A program made the translations under genes and the position numbers. Below, piece after piece: positions 1 through 9,135 of a stretch of DNA of 64,000 nt. The first letter of the stretch is position 1; the number at the start of each line of letters is the position of its first letter. Under the pieces are notes generated by a model. It saw only the letters and a program-made list of their open reading frames with translations. It had not been told where the DNA came from and did not search any database. This stretch comes from Cellulomonas shaoxiangyii (GTDB lineage Bacteria > Actinomycetota > Actinomycetes > Actinomycetales > Cellulomonadaceae), in NCBI RefSeq assembly GCF_004798685.1, contig NZ_CP039291.1, positions 3,286,001-3,350,000 of the forward strand, written 5' to 3'.

Positions 1-113
1 GCGTCCAGCACGACGACGGACCAGACGACGAGGCCGGTGCCCCCCGCCACGAGGTAGCGCCAGGTGCGCGACCACGGGCCGAGGCGCGGGGGGACGGGTG
101 CGGGAGGGGGCAT
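1..113 (-). CDS. Partial membrane protein, N-terminus only
   Basis: Only the first 37 codons lie in the window; the rest continues past base 1. The start is an ATG at 113, seven bases after a TAGGCT -10 hexamer (126-121 on the minus strand), so the transcript is probably leaderless. The visible protein begins with a proline-rich stretch, then a tryptophan/arginine patch and the start of a hydrophobic segment (residues about 20-36), which suggests an inner-membrane protein with a cytoplasmic N-terminus. It lies downstream of nadB on the same strand but has its own promoter. No family can be assigned from this fragment. Confidence 0.6.
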   Translation of the reverse strand, partial: MPPPAPVPPRLGPWSRTWRYLVAGGTGLVVWSVVVLD

Positions 114-120
114 GTCCCGG

Positions 121-126
121 AGCCTA
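121..126 (-). promoter_or_regulatory. -10 element TAGGCT, leaderless promoter
   Basis: TAGGCT ends seven bases before the ATG at 113, matching the TANNNT spacing seen at many starts in this window. Confidence 0.5.
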
Positions 127-227
127 GGGACGGCACCGCGTGCACCGGATCGGACCGGCGGACGCGACGTCTCCCCCGCCGGGGGGAGGTGGTGACGCTC
201 CGCGGAGGACGGACCGCGGGTGCGCCC

Positions 228-1928
228 TCACGCCGGGCGGACGGGGGCGCGCGTGACGCCCACCGCCCCGCCGGGGCCGAGCGCCACCTCCACGCGGACG
301 CGCCAGTCGTCCGACGAGGCCGGGAAGTCGGTGCGGGCGTGCCCGCCGCGCGACTCCTCGCGCGCGAGCGCCGCCTGCGTCAGCACCGTCGCGACCTGGT
401 GGACGTTGGTCGTCTCCCACTCGGCGGTCTGCGGGGCGGCGAGGGCGCGGCCGTCGTCGTGCCGACGGTGGGCGTCGGTCGGCACGGCCGCGAGCGCGTC
501 CACGGCGCGGCGCAGGCCGTCGCCCGACCGGAGCACGCCGGGCCCGTCGGTGGCCGCCCGCTGCACGCGCGAGCGCGCCGCCGCCGCCACGAGGGCCGCG
601 TCCCCGGGCCGCTCGACCGGGTCGCCGTCCGTGAGGAACCCGCCCTCCAGGCGCGCGACCACGTCCCGCGCGGCCCGGTGCGCGAACACCAGCCCCTCGA
701 GCAGCGAGTTCGACGCGAGCCGGTTCGCCCCGTGCACCCCCGTGCACGCGACCTCCCCCACCGCGTACAGCCCCGGGACGGACGCCCGCCCGTCGAGGTC
801 CGTCACGACCCCGCCCGAGTGGTAGTGCTGGGCGGGCGCGACCGGCACGAGGTCGGTCGTCAGGTCGATGCCGTGCTCGAGCAGCCGCGCGTGGATCGTC
901 GGGAAGCGGCCGCGCAGGAAGTCGGGGCCCAGGTGGCGCGCGTCGAGCCAGACGTGGTCGGTGCCCGTGGCGGCGGTGCGCCGCACGATGGCGTGCGCCA
1001 CGACGTCCCGGGGCGCGAGCTCGGCCAGCGGGTGCTCGTCCGGCATGAACCGGAAGCCGTCGGTGTCGAGCAGGTACGCGCCCTCGCCGCGGACGGCCTC
1101 CGAGACGAGCGTCAGCTGGCCCTTCACGCCCGAGCCGAGCCACAGCACGGTCGGGTGGAACTGCACGAACTCCAGGTCCGCGAGCCGGGCGCCCGCGCGC
1201 AGGGCCGCCGCGATGCCGTCGCCCGTGGCGAGCGCCGGGTTGGTCGACGAGCGGAACACCTGCCCGATCCCGCCCGTGGCGAGCACCACGGCCGGGGCCA
1301 GCGCCGCCCCGACGCCGTCGCGGGAGCCCTCCCCGATGACGTGCAGCGTCACGCCGCGCACCGGACCGGGTGCGCCGTCGGGACCGGGCTCGCCCGTGAG
1401 CACGTCGAGGACCAGCGCGTGCTCGACGACCTCGATGCCCGGGTCGTCGCGGACCGCCACGATCTGCGCCACGAGCGCGCGGGAGATCTCCGCGCCCGTC
1501 GCGTCGCCGCCCGCGTGCGCGATGCGGTCCGTGAGGTGGCCGCCCTCGCGGGTCAGGCTGATCGCGCCGTCGGGACCGGTGTCGAAGACCGCACCACGGG
1601 CCACAAGCTCGTGCACCCGGGCGGGCCCCTCCGTCACGAGCACCTCGACCGCGCGCGGGTCGCACAGGCCGGCGCCGGCCACCAGCGTGTCGTGCAGGTG
1701 CGCCGCGGGCGAGTCGCCGGGGTCGAGGGCCGCGGCGATGCCGCCCTGCGCCCACACCGTCGACCCGGACGACAGCACGTCCTTGGTCACGAGCAGCACG
1801 CGGCGCACCCGCGTGCGCAGCTCGAGGGCAGCGGTCAGCCCGGCGACGCCGGAGCCGACGACGACCGCGTCCGCGTGCACCGTCCAGCCGGGGGCCGGGG
1901 CCGCCAGGCGGGTCGCGAGGTGGGTCAC
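228..1928 (-). CDS. nadB: L-aspartate oxidase NadB
   Basis: This flavoenzyme oxidises L-aspartate to iminoaspartate, the first step of de novo NAD synthesis, in the cytoplasm. The 566-residue product has the Rossmann FAD-binding motif GSGVAGL near residue 25, the conserved [14 protein letters not shown] block, and the succinate-dehydrogenase-like [16 protein letters not shown] segment that binds flavin near the C-terminus. Length fits the family. The GTG start at 1928 overlaps the TGA of panD by four bases (GTGA), so it should be translationally coupled. The longer open frame upstream is a shadow of panD and is not used. No nadA or nadC is visible in the window; the following gene is an unrelated membrane protein. 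Confidence 0.95.
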   Translation of the reverse strand: MTHLATRLAAPAPGWTVHADAVVVGSGVAGLTAALELRTRVRRVLLVTKDVLSSGSTVWAQGGIAAALDPGDSPAAHLHDTLVAGAGLCDPRAVEVLVTEGPARVHELVARGAVFDTGPDGAISLTREGGHLTDRIAHAGGDATGAEISRALVAQIVAVRDDPGIEVVEHALVLDVLTGEPGPDGAPGPVRGVTLHVIGEGSRDGVGAALAPAVVLATGGIGQVFRSSTNPALATGDGIAAALRAGARLADLEFVQFHPTVLWLGSGVKGQLTLVSEAVRGEGAYLLDTDGFRFMPDEHPLAELAPRDVVAHAIVRRTAATGTDHVWLDARHLGPDFLRGRFPTIHARLLEHGIDLTTDLVPVAPAQHYHSGGVVTDLDGRASVPGLYAVGEVACTGVHGANRLASNSLLEGLVFAHRAARDVVARLEGGFLTDGDPVERPGDAALVAAAARSRVQRAATDGPGVLRSGDGLRRAVDALAAVPTDAHRRHDDGRALAAPQTAEWETTNVHQVATVLTQAALAREESRGGHARTDFPASSDDWRVRVEVALGPGGAVGVTRAPVRPA

Positions 1929-2458
1929 CGGCTGCCGGGGCGGCCGGCGTCCGGGGCGTGCCCGGGCGCGTGCGGGGCGTGCCCGGGCGCGTGCGGGGCC
2001 GACGCCACGGCGGCGCGCCCCTCGCCGAACGGCAGGCCGCTCGGCACGAGCCCGGCCTCGGCGGTCCACGCCGCCGGCACCTGGCCCGGGTCCTCGTTCG
2101 TGTCGAGGACCTGGTTGTCCGCGTCCACCAGCACGACGTGCGGGCTGTACGTCCGCGCCTCGGCGTCCGACATCGTGCCGTAGGCGATCACGATGACGAC
2201 GTCCCCCGGGTGCACGAGGTGCGCGGCGGCGCCGTTGACGCACACCTGCCCCGAACCCGCCGCGCCGGCGATCGCGTACGTCGTCAGGCGGGCGCCGTTC
2301 GTCACGTCGACGACGTCGACCTGCTGGCCCGGCAGCACGTCGGCCGCCGCGAGCAGGTCCGCGTCCACCGTGATGGAGCCGACGTAGTGCAGGTCCGCCG
2401 CCGTGACCGTCGCGCGGTGGATCTTGCCGGTCATCATCGTGCGCTGGAGCGTGGTCAC
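1925..2458 (-). CDS. panD: Aspartate 1-decarboxylase PanD with repeat tail
   Basis: PanD makes beta-alanine from aspartate for pantothenate synthesis. It is a pyruvoyl enzyme that self-cleaves at a Gly-Ser bond, here in HYVGSITVD (Gly27-Ser28 from the chosen GTG start). The chosen start overlaps the panC stop as GTGA; two internal ATG codons (residues 8 and 9) are alternatives. The 177-residue product is longer than the usual roughly 130-140 residues because of a C-terminal Pro/Ala/Gly/His extension containing the repeated unit HAPGHAP. At the DNA level the tail contains a perfect 21-base tandem duplication. The extension follows the conserved fold and is unlikely to be catalytic. The product should feed directly into PanC, encoded just upstream. 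Confidence 0.95.
   Translation of the reverse strand: MTTLQRTMMTGKIHRATVTAADLHYVGSITVDADLLAAADVLPGQQVDVVDVTNGARLTTYAIAGAAGSGQVCVNGAAAHLVHPGDVVIVIAYGTMSDAEARTYSPHVVLVDADNQVLDTNEDPGQVPAAWTAEAGLVPSGLPFGEGRAAVASAPHAPGHAPHAPGHAPDAGRPGSR
1953..1994. repeat. Perfect 21-bp tandem duplication in panD
   Basis: Two identical adjacent 21-base copies (1953-1973 and 1974-1994) lie in the 3' end of panD. Being a multiple of three, they keep the frame and encode the doubled APGHAPH unit in the tail. Confidence 0.85.
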
Positions 2459-3435
2459 GCGGCACCTCCGGCCGTGCGGACGCCGTCGGCCCCGGGGGCC
2501 GCGGCTGAGGTCGGGTCGGTGCCGCCGGCGCCCCCGAGGGCCACCGGCGCGTTGTCGATGAGGCGCGTCGCGCCGATGCGCGCGGCGACCAGCAGCAGCG
2601 CGTCGCCGGTCGTGGCGTCGGCGTCGGCGAACGTCGCGGGGTCGACGAGCGCGACGTAGTCGACCGCGTCGTCCGCGGTCAGCGCCGCGTCGAGCGTCGC
2701 GCGGGCGGCCGTCCGCACGGCGTCGGGCCCACCGCCGGCCGCCGCCGCACCCGCACGCAGCGCCGCGGACAGCGCCAGCGCACGCGCGCGCTCCGCCGCG
2801 GACAGGTAGGCGTTGCGGCTCGACAGGGCCAGCCCGTCGTCCTCGCGGACCGTCGGGTGCGCGACCACCTCGACCGGCACGTCCAGGTCGCGCACCATCC
2901 GCCGCACCGCGGCGAGCTGCTGGGCGTCCTTGGCCCCGAACACCGCGACGTCCGGCCGCGTCAGGTGCATCAGCTTGAGCACCACGGTCAGCACGCCGTC
3001 CAGGTGGCCGGGGCGGGCCGCGCCCTCGAGCACGTCGCCCACGGCGCCCGCCGCGACCCGCACCACCGGGTCCCCGCCGGGGTAGACGACGTCCACCGTC
3101 GGGGCGAGCACGACGTCGCCCGCGCCGAGCAGGCCCTCGCCCGTGAGCCGGCGCAGGTCGCCCTCGAGGTCGCGCGGGTAGCGCGCGAGGTCCTCGGTGG
3201 GGCCGAACTGCAGCGGGTTCACGAAGATCGTCACGACCACGGCGTCCGCGAGCTCGCGCGCGCGCCGGACCAGCGCGAGGTGCCCGTCGTGCAGCGCGCC
3301 CATCGTCATGACGACGGCACGCAGGTAGGGGCGCCCGCCGTCGGCGTCGTCCGCGGCGAGCGCGGCCTCGTCCTGCGCGTCGAGCGCGCGCTCGAGCGAC
3401 TCGCGGTCGTGCACCAGCACGGGACTGCCCGTCAT
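2455..3435 (-). CDS. panC: Pantothenate synthetase PanC
   Basis: PanC joins D-pantoate and beta-alanine using ATP, making pantothenate for coenzyme A. The 326-residue protein shows the family nucleotide-binding motif [10 protein letters not shown] (residues 45-54), the [18 protein letters not shown] block and the LSSRNAYLS motif. The ATG at 3435 overlaps the upstream DUF2520 stop as ATGA, and its own stop overlaps panD as GTGA, so three genes are coupled. A short Pro/Gly/Ala-rich tail extends beyond the conserved domain. panB and panE are not in the window. Confidence 0.96.
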   Translation of the reverse strand: MTGSPVLVHDRESLERALDAQDEAALAADDADGGRPYLRAVVMTMGALHDGHLALVRRARELADAVVVTIFVNPLQFGPTEDLARYPRDLEGDLRRLTGEGLLGAGDVVLAPTVDVVYPGGDPVVRVAAGAVGDVLEGAARPGHLDGVLTVVLKLMHLTRPDVAVFGAKDAQQLAAVRRMVRDLDVPVEVVAHPTVREDDGLALSSRNAYLSAAERARALALSAALRAGAAAAGGGPDAVRTAARATLDAALTADDAVDYVALVDPATFADADATTGDALLLVAARIGATRLIDNAPVALGGAGGTDPTSAAAPGADGVRTAGGAA

Positions 3436-4463
3436 GCGTCCTCCTGCGGCGACGTGCCGCCGTCGTCCTGCCCGTCCGGGCCCGGGGACCCGGTTCCGTC
3501 GTCAGGGTCCAACGCGGTGGGGCCGGCGTTGATGCCCGCGAGCGCGTCCAGGACCCGCTCGGCCTCCGCCGGGCCCAGGAGGCCCGCCGCGAGCGCCCGC
3601 GACGTCGCCGCGCGGGCCAGGGCACCGTACCCGCTGGGCACGTCCACCGCGCCCGTCGCGGCCCCCAGTGCGGCGAGGGTCACAGCGTGCTCGTGCACGG
3701 TCCCCGCGTCCCCGCGGCGCACCGGGCCCGTGAGCGCGCCGATCGCGCCGGGCCCGTCCGCGCCGGTGGCGTCCTCGGCGCGCAGCGCCCCGTCGAGGGC
3801 GGCGTCGAGCAGCGGGCGCAGCACGCGGCCCGGCTCGGCGACGCCGGCCGCACGCAGCGCCTGCGACGCCTGCGCCACGAGGACGACCAGGTGGTTCGCC
3901 GCGTGCGCGAGGCCCGCGTGGTACAGCCCGCGCGCCCCCTCCGCGAGGACGACGGGCTCCCCGCCGACCTCCACGACGAGCGCCTGACCGATCGGCAGCA
4001 CGGGTGCGGGTGCGGTCACCGCGAACGCGCAGCCGACGAGCCGCGCGAGGTCGAGCGACGTGCCCGTGAACGTCATGGCGGGGTGCAGCGCGAGCGGGAT
4101 GACCCCCGCGGCGCGCGCGGGCGCGAGCACGTCCACCCCGAAGCGCCCCGACGTGTGCACGACGATCTGCCCCGCCTGCCAGCGGCCCGTCTCCGCGAGC
4201 CCCCGGACGAGCCCCGGCAGGACGTCGTCCGGGACGGCCAGCAGCACGAGCTCGCTGCGCCGGACGACCTCCGGCACGTCGACGACCGGTACCCCCGGCA
4301 ACAGCGTGGCGGCCCGCTCGCGGGACTCCTGGGACACCGCGCTGACCGCGACCACGGGGTGCCCGGCGCCGCGCAGCGCGTTGCCGAGCACCGCGCCCAC
4401 GCGGCCCGCCCCGACCACGCCGACCCCGAGGCGCCCGGGGCGGGCGGCGGGGTCGGCGCTCAC
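3432..4463 (-). CDS. Rossmann-fold DUF2520 protein
   Basis: This 343-residue protein has an N-terminal dinucleotide-binding fold (VVGAGRVG at residues 16-23) followed by a helical domain of the DUF2520 type, with ALHPAMTF and [15 protein letters not shown] as recognisable blocks. The arrangement resembles ketopantoate reductases and F420/NADP-dependent oxidoreductases, but no substrate has been assigned to the family as far as I know. It overlaps panC by four bases, and this neighbour relation suggests a role in pantothenate metabolism, possibly pantoate supply; that is inference. The GTG start at 4463 overlaps the upstream PH-domain gene. The C-terminus is an acidic, disordered tail. Confidence 0.85.
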   Translation of the reverse strand: MSADPAARPGRLGVGVVGAGRVGAVLGNALRGAGHPVVAVSAVSQESRERAATLLPGVPVVDVPEVVRRSELVLLAVPDDVLPGLVRGLAETGRWQAGQIVVHTSGRFGVDVLAPARAAGVIPLALHPAMTFTGTSLDLARLVGCAFAVTAPAPVLPIGQALVVEVGGEPVVLAEGARGLYHAGLAHAANHLVVLVAQASQALRAAGVAEPGRVLRPLLDAALDGALRAEDATGADGPGAIGALTGPVRRGDAGTVHEHAVTLAALGAATGAVDVPSGYGALARAATSRALAAGLLGPAEAERVLDALAGINAGPTALDPDDGTGSPGPDGQDDGGTSPQEDA

Positions 4464-6169
4464 CGCGGGTCCCCGGGCCCGGCCGGACCGTCCCCCGGCA
4501 GTGCGGGGCCGTCCCCCGGCAGCGCCGGCCCGTCCCCGGCCCCGACGCGCGCGCCGACGCCCAGCGACGCAGGCGCGTGCGGCGCCTCCGCCGCCCGCAT
4601 CCACAGCTCCGGGCCCGCGACGGCCCGCGCCTGGCGCGCACGCTCCGCCTGCTCGCCCAGCAGGGCGCCCGCGACCGCGCCGTCGAGGTGCGCGACCTGC
4701 GGGCTGACCGGCCCGGGCGTCGAGTGCGCCACGAACGTCGCCACGCCGAGCCGGCGCTGCACCGGCCCCTGCGTGACCGCGAGGCTCTGCGTGCGCTCGT
4801 GCGGCACGACGACGACCGTCCGCCACCAGCGGCCCGAGCGCATGATCAGCGCGGTGCGCGTCACCAGCACGCCGTGCCGGCGCCAGCCGAGGGGGTCGAG
4901 CCAGCGGGCGCGGCGCGGCGCCGGCGTGAAGCCGCCGTCGTCGCCGGACCCGTCGTAGGCGGCGTCGAGCGCGGCGAGCGGGTCGTCCGTGCCGAGGTCG
5001 GGCAGCACGAGCCACATCGCGACGGCCGCCTCCTGCCGGGTGGCGACCGGGTGCAGCACGGACTCGTTGGTGGCCTCGGCGCCGTACCCGGCGACGTTCA
5101 TCTCGATCCGCCACCAGTCCGGGCGCCGCCACAGCGGTCCCTGCGTGAGCCGCACGGCCTGCACGCGCCCCGGGGGCACCGTCTGCGTCCGCGTCTCCGT
5201 CAGGCCGTGGCGCAGCCGGATGCCGTCGGGCGACGTCGCCGCGCGGAACGTCGCCGCGACGTTGAGCCGCCCCCAGACGTAGCCGCCGATGCCGAGCGCG
5301 CCGGGCACCACGACGAACAGGGGGCCCACGTCGCGCGCCGCGACGGCCCCGACGACGCCGCCGGCGACCGCCACGAGGAACACGTACGGGGCCCCGGAGC
5401 GCAGGATCGAGCGGACGAGGCGCGGCATGGGCACCTCGTACACCTGCTGCTCGGGGGCCGCGGCGAACGTGGGCGCCGGGGCTCCACCCGGCGCACCTGC
5501 GGCAGCCGGCGCCCCCGCGACCGGAGCGGCGCCGCCGGCCGGGACGTCGATCGTCCCGCCGACCGTCCCGCCGACCGTGTGCTCCCCCGGCCCGGCCGTG
5601 CCCGCCGGGGCGACCGCGCCGGCACCGGGTGCGGCCGGCGCCGCGGCCGCGGGCCGCAGGCCCGCCGACAGCGCGAGGATCTGCGCGCGCAGAGACTCGG
5701 CCTCCGGCTCGCGCAGGAACGCGAGCTGCACGGCGGAGCCCGTGCCGCCGGCGACCTCCAGGTTCAGCTGCGCGAGCCCCAGCAGGCGCGCGAGCAGCGG
5801 CTGGACCACGTCGACGGCCTGCAGCCGGTCGAGCCGGGCCTGGCGCTGCTGGCGGAACAGCAGGCCGGTGCGCAGGTGCACCGCCTCGTCCGTCACCGCG
5901 AACCGCGTCACGCGCCACGCGAGCGCGGAGTACACGAAGCCGACGACGGCGACGAGGAGCAGCACCCCGATCACCACGAGCCACGCCCGGCCGGGGCCGA
6001 GCCACTCCCCCAGGCCGCGCAGGTTCTCCACGGCCTGGTAGCCGGTGTACGCGAGGAACGCGACGAAGACCTTCCAGCCCCGCAGCGCGGGCGTCACGGG
6101 GTGCATGCGCCGCCAGTCGTACGCGTCCTCCGGCGCCGCCTCCGGGACCGGCCGCAGGTCAGTGCTCAC
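4460..6169 (-). CDS. PH-domain (bPH2/YdbT-type) membrane protein
   Basis: The 569-residue product resembles YdbT-type proteins: pairs of hydrophobic segments alternating with bacterial PH (DUF304) domains. Two transmembrane segments lie near residues 30-75, followed by a PH domain beginning ALAWRVTRFAVTDEAVHLR. A low-complexity Ala/Pro/Gly linker comes next (about 175-255), then another membrane pair and two more PH-like repeats, each with the pattern of a Q-P/V-R-x-QA or ERTQSLAVTQGP strand. The molecular function of the family is not established. It is coupled on both sides by GTGA overlaps, with a smaller PH-domain partner upstream, a pairing typical of ydbS-ydbT. Confidence 0.85.
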   Translation of the reverse strand: MSTDLRPVPEAAPEDAYDWRRMHPVTPALRGWKVFVAFLAYTGYQAVENLRGLGEWLGPGRAWLVVIGVLLLVAVVGFVYSALAWRVTRFAVTDEAVHLRTGLLFRQQRQARLDRLQAVDVVQPLLARLLGLAQLNLEVAGGTGSAVQLAFLREPEAESLRAQILALSAGLRPAAAAPAAPGAGAVAPAGTAGPGEHTVGGTVGGTIDVPAGGAAPVAGAPAAAGAPGGAPAPTFAAAPEQQVYEVPMPRLVRSILRSGAPYVFLVAVAGGVVGAVAARDVGPLFVVVPGALGIGGYVWGRLNVAATFRAATSPDGIRLRHGLTETRTQTVPPGRVQAVRLTQGPLWRRPDWWRIEMNVAGYGAEATNESVLHPVATRQEAAVAMWLVLPDLGTDDPLAALDAAYDGSGDDGGFTPAPRRARWLDPLGWRRHGVLVTRTALIMRSGRWWRTVVVVPHERTQSLAVTQGPVQRRLGVATFVAHSTPGPVSPQVAHLDGAVAGALLGEQAERARQARAVAGPELWMRAAEAPHAPASLGVGARVGAGDGPALPGDGPALPGDGPAGPGDPR

Positions 6170-6696
6170 AGCCCCGCCAGCCGGGCCTCGCCGCGCGACG
6201 CCAGCCGGTCGCGCAGGCGGGCGGCCTCCTGCGGGGGCAGGCCGGGGATCGTCGCGTCGGTGCCCGGCGCGGCGGTGTGCAGCTGGACCGTGGCGATGCC
6301 GAAGCGACGCTGCACGGGGCCGGCGCTCACGTCGACGTACTGCATGCGGCCGTACGGCACGACGACCAGCTGGCGGAACAGGATGCCGCGGCGGATCAGC
6401 AGGTCCTCGGCACGCTCGGCGTACGCGAGCGCGCGGACCTGCCGCACCACGAGCAGCGCGGGCCAGAGCACGAGCACGGCGGTCACCGCGGGGAAGACCC
6501 ACACCCAGCCGACCCCGATGAGCGCCGCCATCCCGGCGAGCAGGAGGACGAGCCCGCCGCCCCACAGCCCGAGCATGAGCAGGCGCACCGTGGCCAGGCG
6601 CGTCGACACCGGCGTCCACGTCACGTCCGCGGGGTCGAACGGTCCGGCGGCGGGGGCCGCGGGCGCGGGGACGTGCCCCGGGGTGTCGGTGGTCAT
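6166..6696 (-). CDS. PH-domain (YdbS-type) membrane protein
   Basis: This 176-residue protein has a disordered Pro/Ala N-terminus, two adjacent transmembrane helices (about 40-85) and one bacterial PH domain containing LLIRRGILFRQLVVVPYGRM and the strand GPVQRRFGIATVQLHT. It pairs with the larger three-domain protein encoded next, with which it shares a GTGA overlap, so the two probably form a complex. The start is set at the second in-frame ATG (6696): AGGA lies eight bases before it, and CAGGAT ends seven bases before it, so it may be either led or leaderless. The first ATG (6705) would overlap the AGGA and is less likely. Confidence 0.85.
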   Translation of the reverse strand: MTTDTPGHVPAPAAPAAGPFDPADVTWTPVSTRLATVRLLMLGLWGGGLVLLLAGMAALIGVGWVWVFPAVTAVLVLWPALLVVRQVRALAYAERAEDLLIRRGILFRQLVVVPYGRMQYVDVSAGPVQRRFGIATVQLHTAAPGTDATIPGLPPQEAARLRDRLASRGEARLAGL

Positions 6697-6814
6697 GGGC
6701 ACCATCCTGGCACCGGGCGCGCGGGCGCCGCGCCACCCGCGGGACGCGTCCGTGCTGGTCGTCGCGGACGACCGGGCGCCGACCGCCGTCCCGGTCCGGG
6801 GCGGCGTGGCGCGG

Positions 6815-7306
6815 TCAGACGACGCCGGCGTCCGCGTCCGGCTCGCCGCGGCGCTCCCCCTCGCCGTCCGACGGCGGGACGCGGCAGAAGTGCTCGGCCA
6901 CGAGGCCGACCCCGGCCAGCACGGCGGCGCCGAGCGCCGCGACGGCCGCGGCGCCCGCGCGCGACGGGTTGCCCGGCACGTCGGCGTCCGTGAGGAGCGA
7001 CAGCGTCTGGCCGCCGTACCAGCCGACGAGCAGCGCGCCGGTGTAGCACGACGCCTTCGCCAGCACCGCCGTGCGCGCCGCGCGCAGCGGGCTCAGCGAC
7101 GGGCGCCTGCCCTGCTGGTACTGCCGCACGGTCCACCCCAGCGCGAGCACGAACCCGGCGATGACCAGCTCGACCGCGACGACGAGCCACGGCACCTCGG
7201 GCGGCGTCGACGCGCCCCGGCCGACGGTCATCCGCATGAGCCACCACGTCACCGCCGTGGTGGCGGCGGCGAGGAGGAGCAGCGTGCGCAGGCGGGTCGC
7301 GGTCAC
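6815..7306 (-). CDS. DUF3180 family membrane protein
   Basis: The 163-residue product has four predicted hydrophobic segments (near residues 7-25, 40-60, 85-105 and 120-140) and the family block MTATRLRTLLLL at its start, matching DUF3180. This actinobacterial family is commonly found just after the folate genes, as here; its function is unknown. The GTG start overlaps the folB/folK stop as GTGA. About 118 bases without a gene separate it from the PH-domain pair downstream. Confidence 0.88.
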   Translation of the reverse strand: MTATRLRTLLLLAAATTAVTWWLMRMTVGRGASTPPEVPWLVVAVELVIAGFVLALGWTVRQYQQGRRPSLSPLRAARTAVLAKASCYTGALLVGWYGGQTLSLLTDADVPGNPSRAGAAAVAALGAAVLAGVGLVAEHFCRVPPSDGEGERRGEPDADAGVV

Positions 7307-9135
7307 GGCCGGTACGCGTCCCCGTGCGGGTCACCGGGCCACGGGCCGGGCGCCGTCGGCGGCACCGCCGGGGACGTGCCGGTCACCGGCAGGAACGGCC
7401 GCGGGCCCTCGGGCGGTGCGGAGGGGTCCACCGAGCGGACCGGGTCGAACGGGGACGACGTCGCGGCCTCCGGGGACGCGTCGGCGCCGCGCGGGCGGTC
7501 GGCGCCGTCCCGGTGGTGGGCGCCGTACGGCACGTCCGCGTCGTCCCGGTGGTCCGCCCCGTACGGGCGCTCCGGGTCGCCGTCGTGGTCCGCGCCGTAC
7601 CGCTGGACCGTCTCGCCGGCGTCCGGGCCGCCCGGCTCCGGGCTGGCCGCCGGGACGGGCGCCGTCAGCCAGTCGAGCGCCATCCAGCGCACGCCGTCCC
7701 GGTCGGGCGCCGTGGCCGCGAGCCGCGCGACCGGGCCGCCGCCCAGACCCGGCAGCACCGCCTCCGGGTCCACCTGCGCCCACGGCTCGAGCACGAACGC
7801 GCGCTCGTGCGCACGCGGGTGCGGCAGCTCGAGGTCGTCCGCGACGGCGAGCGTCGTCCCGTGCACGACGATGTCGATGTCGAGCGTCCGCGGGCCCCAG
7901 CGCTCGAGCCGCTCGCGGCCGTGCCGGTGCTCGACCGCGTGCACCGCGCGCAGCAGCTCGCGCGGCGCGAGCGTGGTCCGCGCCAGGACCACCGCGTTGA
8001 GGTAGTCCGGCTGCTCGGGCCCGCCCACCGACGCGGTGCGGGCCAGCGGCGACACCGCCACGATCTCCAGCCCGGGGACGGCCGCGAGGTCCGAGACCGC
8101 CCGCCGCAGCGTCTCCTGCGCCGGTCCCAGGTTCGCGCCCAGGGCCAGCACCGTCTCGACCGCGGTCGCGGGGGCGCGGTCGAGCTCGTCGCTCAGCACG
8201 TCCCCCTCGACGACGTCGTCGTCGACCGGCGGCATGAGCTGCGTGTGCGCGTCGGCGAACGGCTCGGGCCGCGGGTCCTGCGGCGGGTACGCCGGCTGCT
8301 CGTCGCGCACGGGCGGGAGGAGCTGCGTGCGGGCGTCGGCGGACGCGTCGTCGTGCGCGGGTGCGCCGCCCTCGCCGGCACCGGCGTGGTCCGGCTCGTG
8401 CCGCGGCCCGCCGTGCACCGGCAGGCCCGCCGGCGGTGACGCGGCGCCCGCCGCGACCGCCGGGAGCACCCCGGTGGGCACGGCGCCCGTGGGCGCCGGC
8501 GCGACGACGAGCGGCCCCGACCCGTCCGGTCCGACCTCGACCCCGCCCGGCAGCTCGACGGGCAGCTCGGCCGGGTCGCGCGGCAGGTCGGCGGCCTCGG
8601 TGGTCACCGCGACGCCCGGGGCCGGGGTCACGGGCAGCGGCGCGGTCGGCGGGTGCAGCAGGGGCTGCCGCGGTCCGGCCGGCGCGCGGCGCGGCTCACC
8701 GGTCGAGGGCCGGTACGGCTCGGCGGCCGGCAGCTTGGTCCGGTCACGCCGGATCGAGACGACGACGTCCCCGAACGGCACCGTGATCGGCGCCTGCGGC
8801 TTGTGGACCGCCACGTCGACGGCGTGCACGTGCGGCTGCACGAGCACGGTCGCCGCGATGCGCTCCGCCACGGTCTCGATCAGGTCGGCCGGGTCGCCGG
8901 CGAGCACCGCCGCGACGTGCTCGGCCAGCGTGCCGTAGTTCAGCGTGTGGGCGAGGTCGTCGGTCGCGGCCGCGCGGCGCGTGTCGAGGTGCACCACGAC
9001 GTCCGCGACGAACGTCTGCCCCTCGCGCCGCTCGTGCGCGAACACCCCGTGGTACCCGGTCGCGCGGATGCCCTCGAGGCGGATCTGGTCCAGCCGTCGC
9101 CCGCCGCCGTCCTGCACGTCGTCCTGCGCGCTCAC
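7303..9135 (-). CDS. folK: Fused dihydroneopterin aldolase-HPPK (FolB-FolK)
   Basis: One 610-residue polypeptide carries two consecutive folate enzymes. Residues about 14-132 are FolB (dihydroneopterin aldolase; motifs GYHGVFAHERREGQTF and HKPQAPITVPFGDV). Residues about 324-482 are FolK, the pyrophosphokinase (LALGANLGPAQETL, RWGPRTLDIDIV, HPRAHERAFVLEP). A disordered Pro/Ala/Asp linker of about 190 residues separates them and contains ADARTQLLPPV (266-276) and ADAHTQLMPPV (294-304). A tail of about 130 residues follows FolK, with YGADH-type repeats (513-547). The pathway partners FolP and FolE are immediately upstream, and FolP overlaps as GTGA. Natural folB-folK fusions are known; the linker and tail lengths are the unusual part. 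Confidence 0.93.
   Translation of the reverse strand: MSAQDDVQDGGGRRLDQIRLEGIRATGYHGVFAHERREGQTFVADVVVHLDTRRAAATDDLAHTLNYGTLAEHVAAVLAGDPADLIETVAERIAATVLVQPHVHAVDVAVHKPQAPITVPFGDVVVSIRRDRTKLPAAEPYRPSTGEPRRAPAGPRQPLLHPPTAPLPVTPAPGVAVTTEAADLPRDPAELPVELPGGVEVGPDGSGPLVVAPAPTGAVPTGVLPAVAAGAASPPAGLPVHGGPRHEPDHAGAGEGGAPAHDDASADARTQLLPPVRDEQPAYPPQDPRPEPFADAHTQLMPPVDDDVVEGDVLSDELDRAPATAVETVLALGANLGPAQETLRRAVSDLAAVPGLEIVAVSPLARTASVGGPEQPDYLNAVVLARTTLAPRELLRAVHAVEHRHGRERLERWGPRTLDIDIVVHGTTLAVADDLELPHPRAHERAFVLEPWAQVDPEAVLPGLGGGPVARLAATAPDRDGVRWMALDWLTAPVPAASPEPGGPDAGETVQRYGADHDGDPERPYGADHRDDADVPYGAHHRDGADRPRGADASPEAATSSPFDPVRSVDPSAPPEGPRPFLPVTGTSPAVPPTAPGPWPGDPHGDAYRP

Noticed and set aside
189..2183. 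Long plus-strand open frames opposite nadB and panD
   Set aside because: They mirror the third-position GC bias of the minus-strand genes; the products are Arg/Ala/Pro-rich without domains, while the minus strand encodes complete enzymes.
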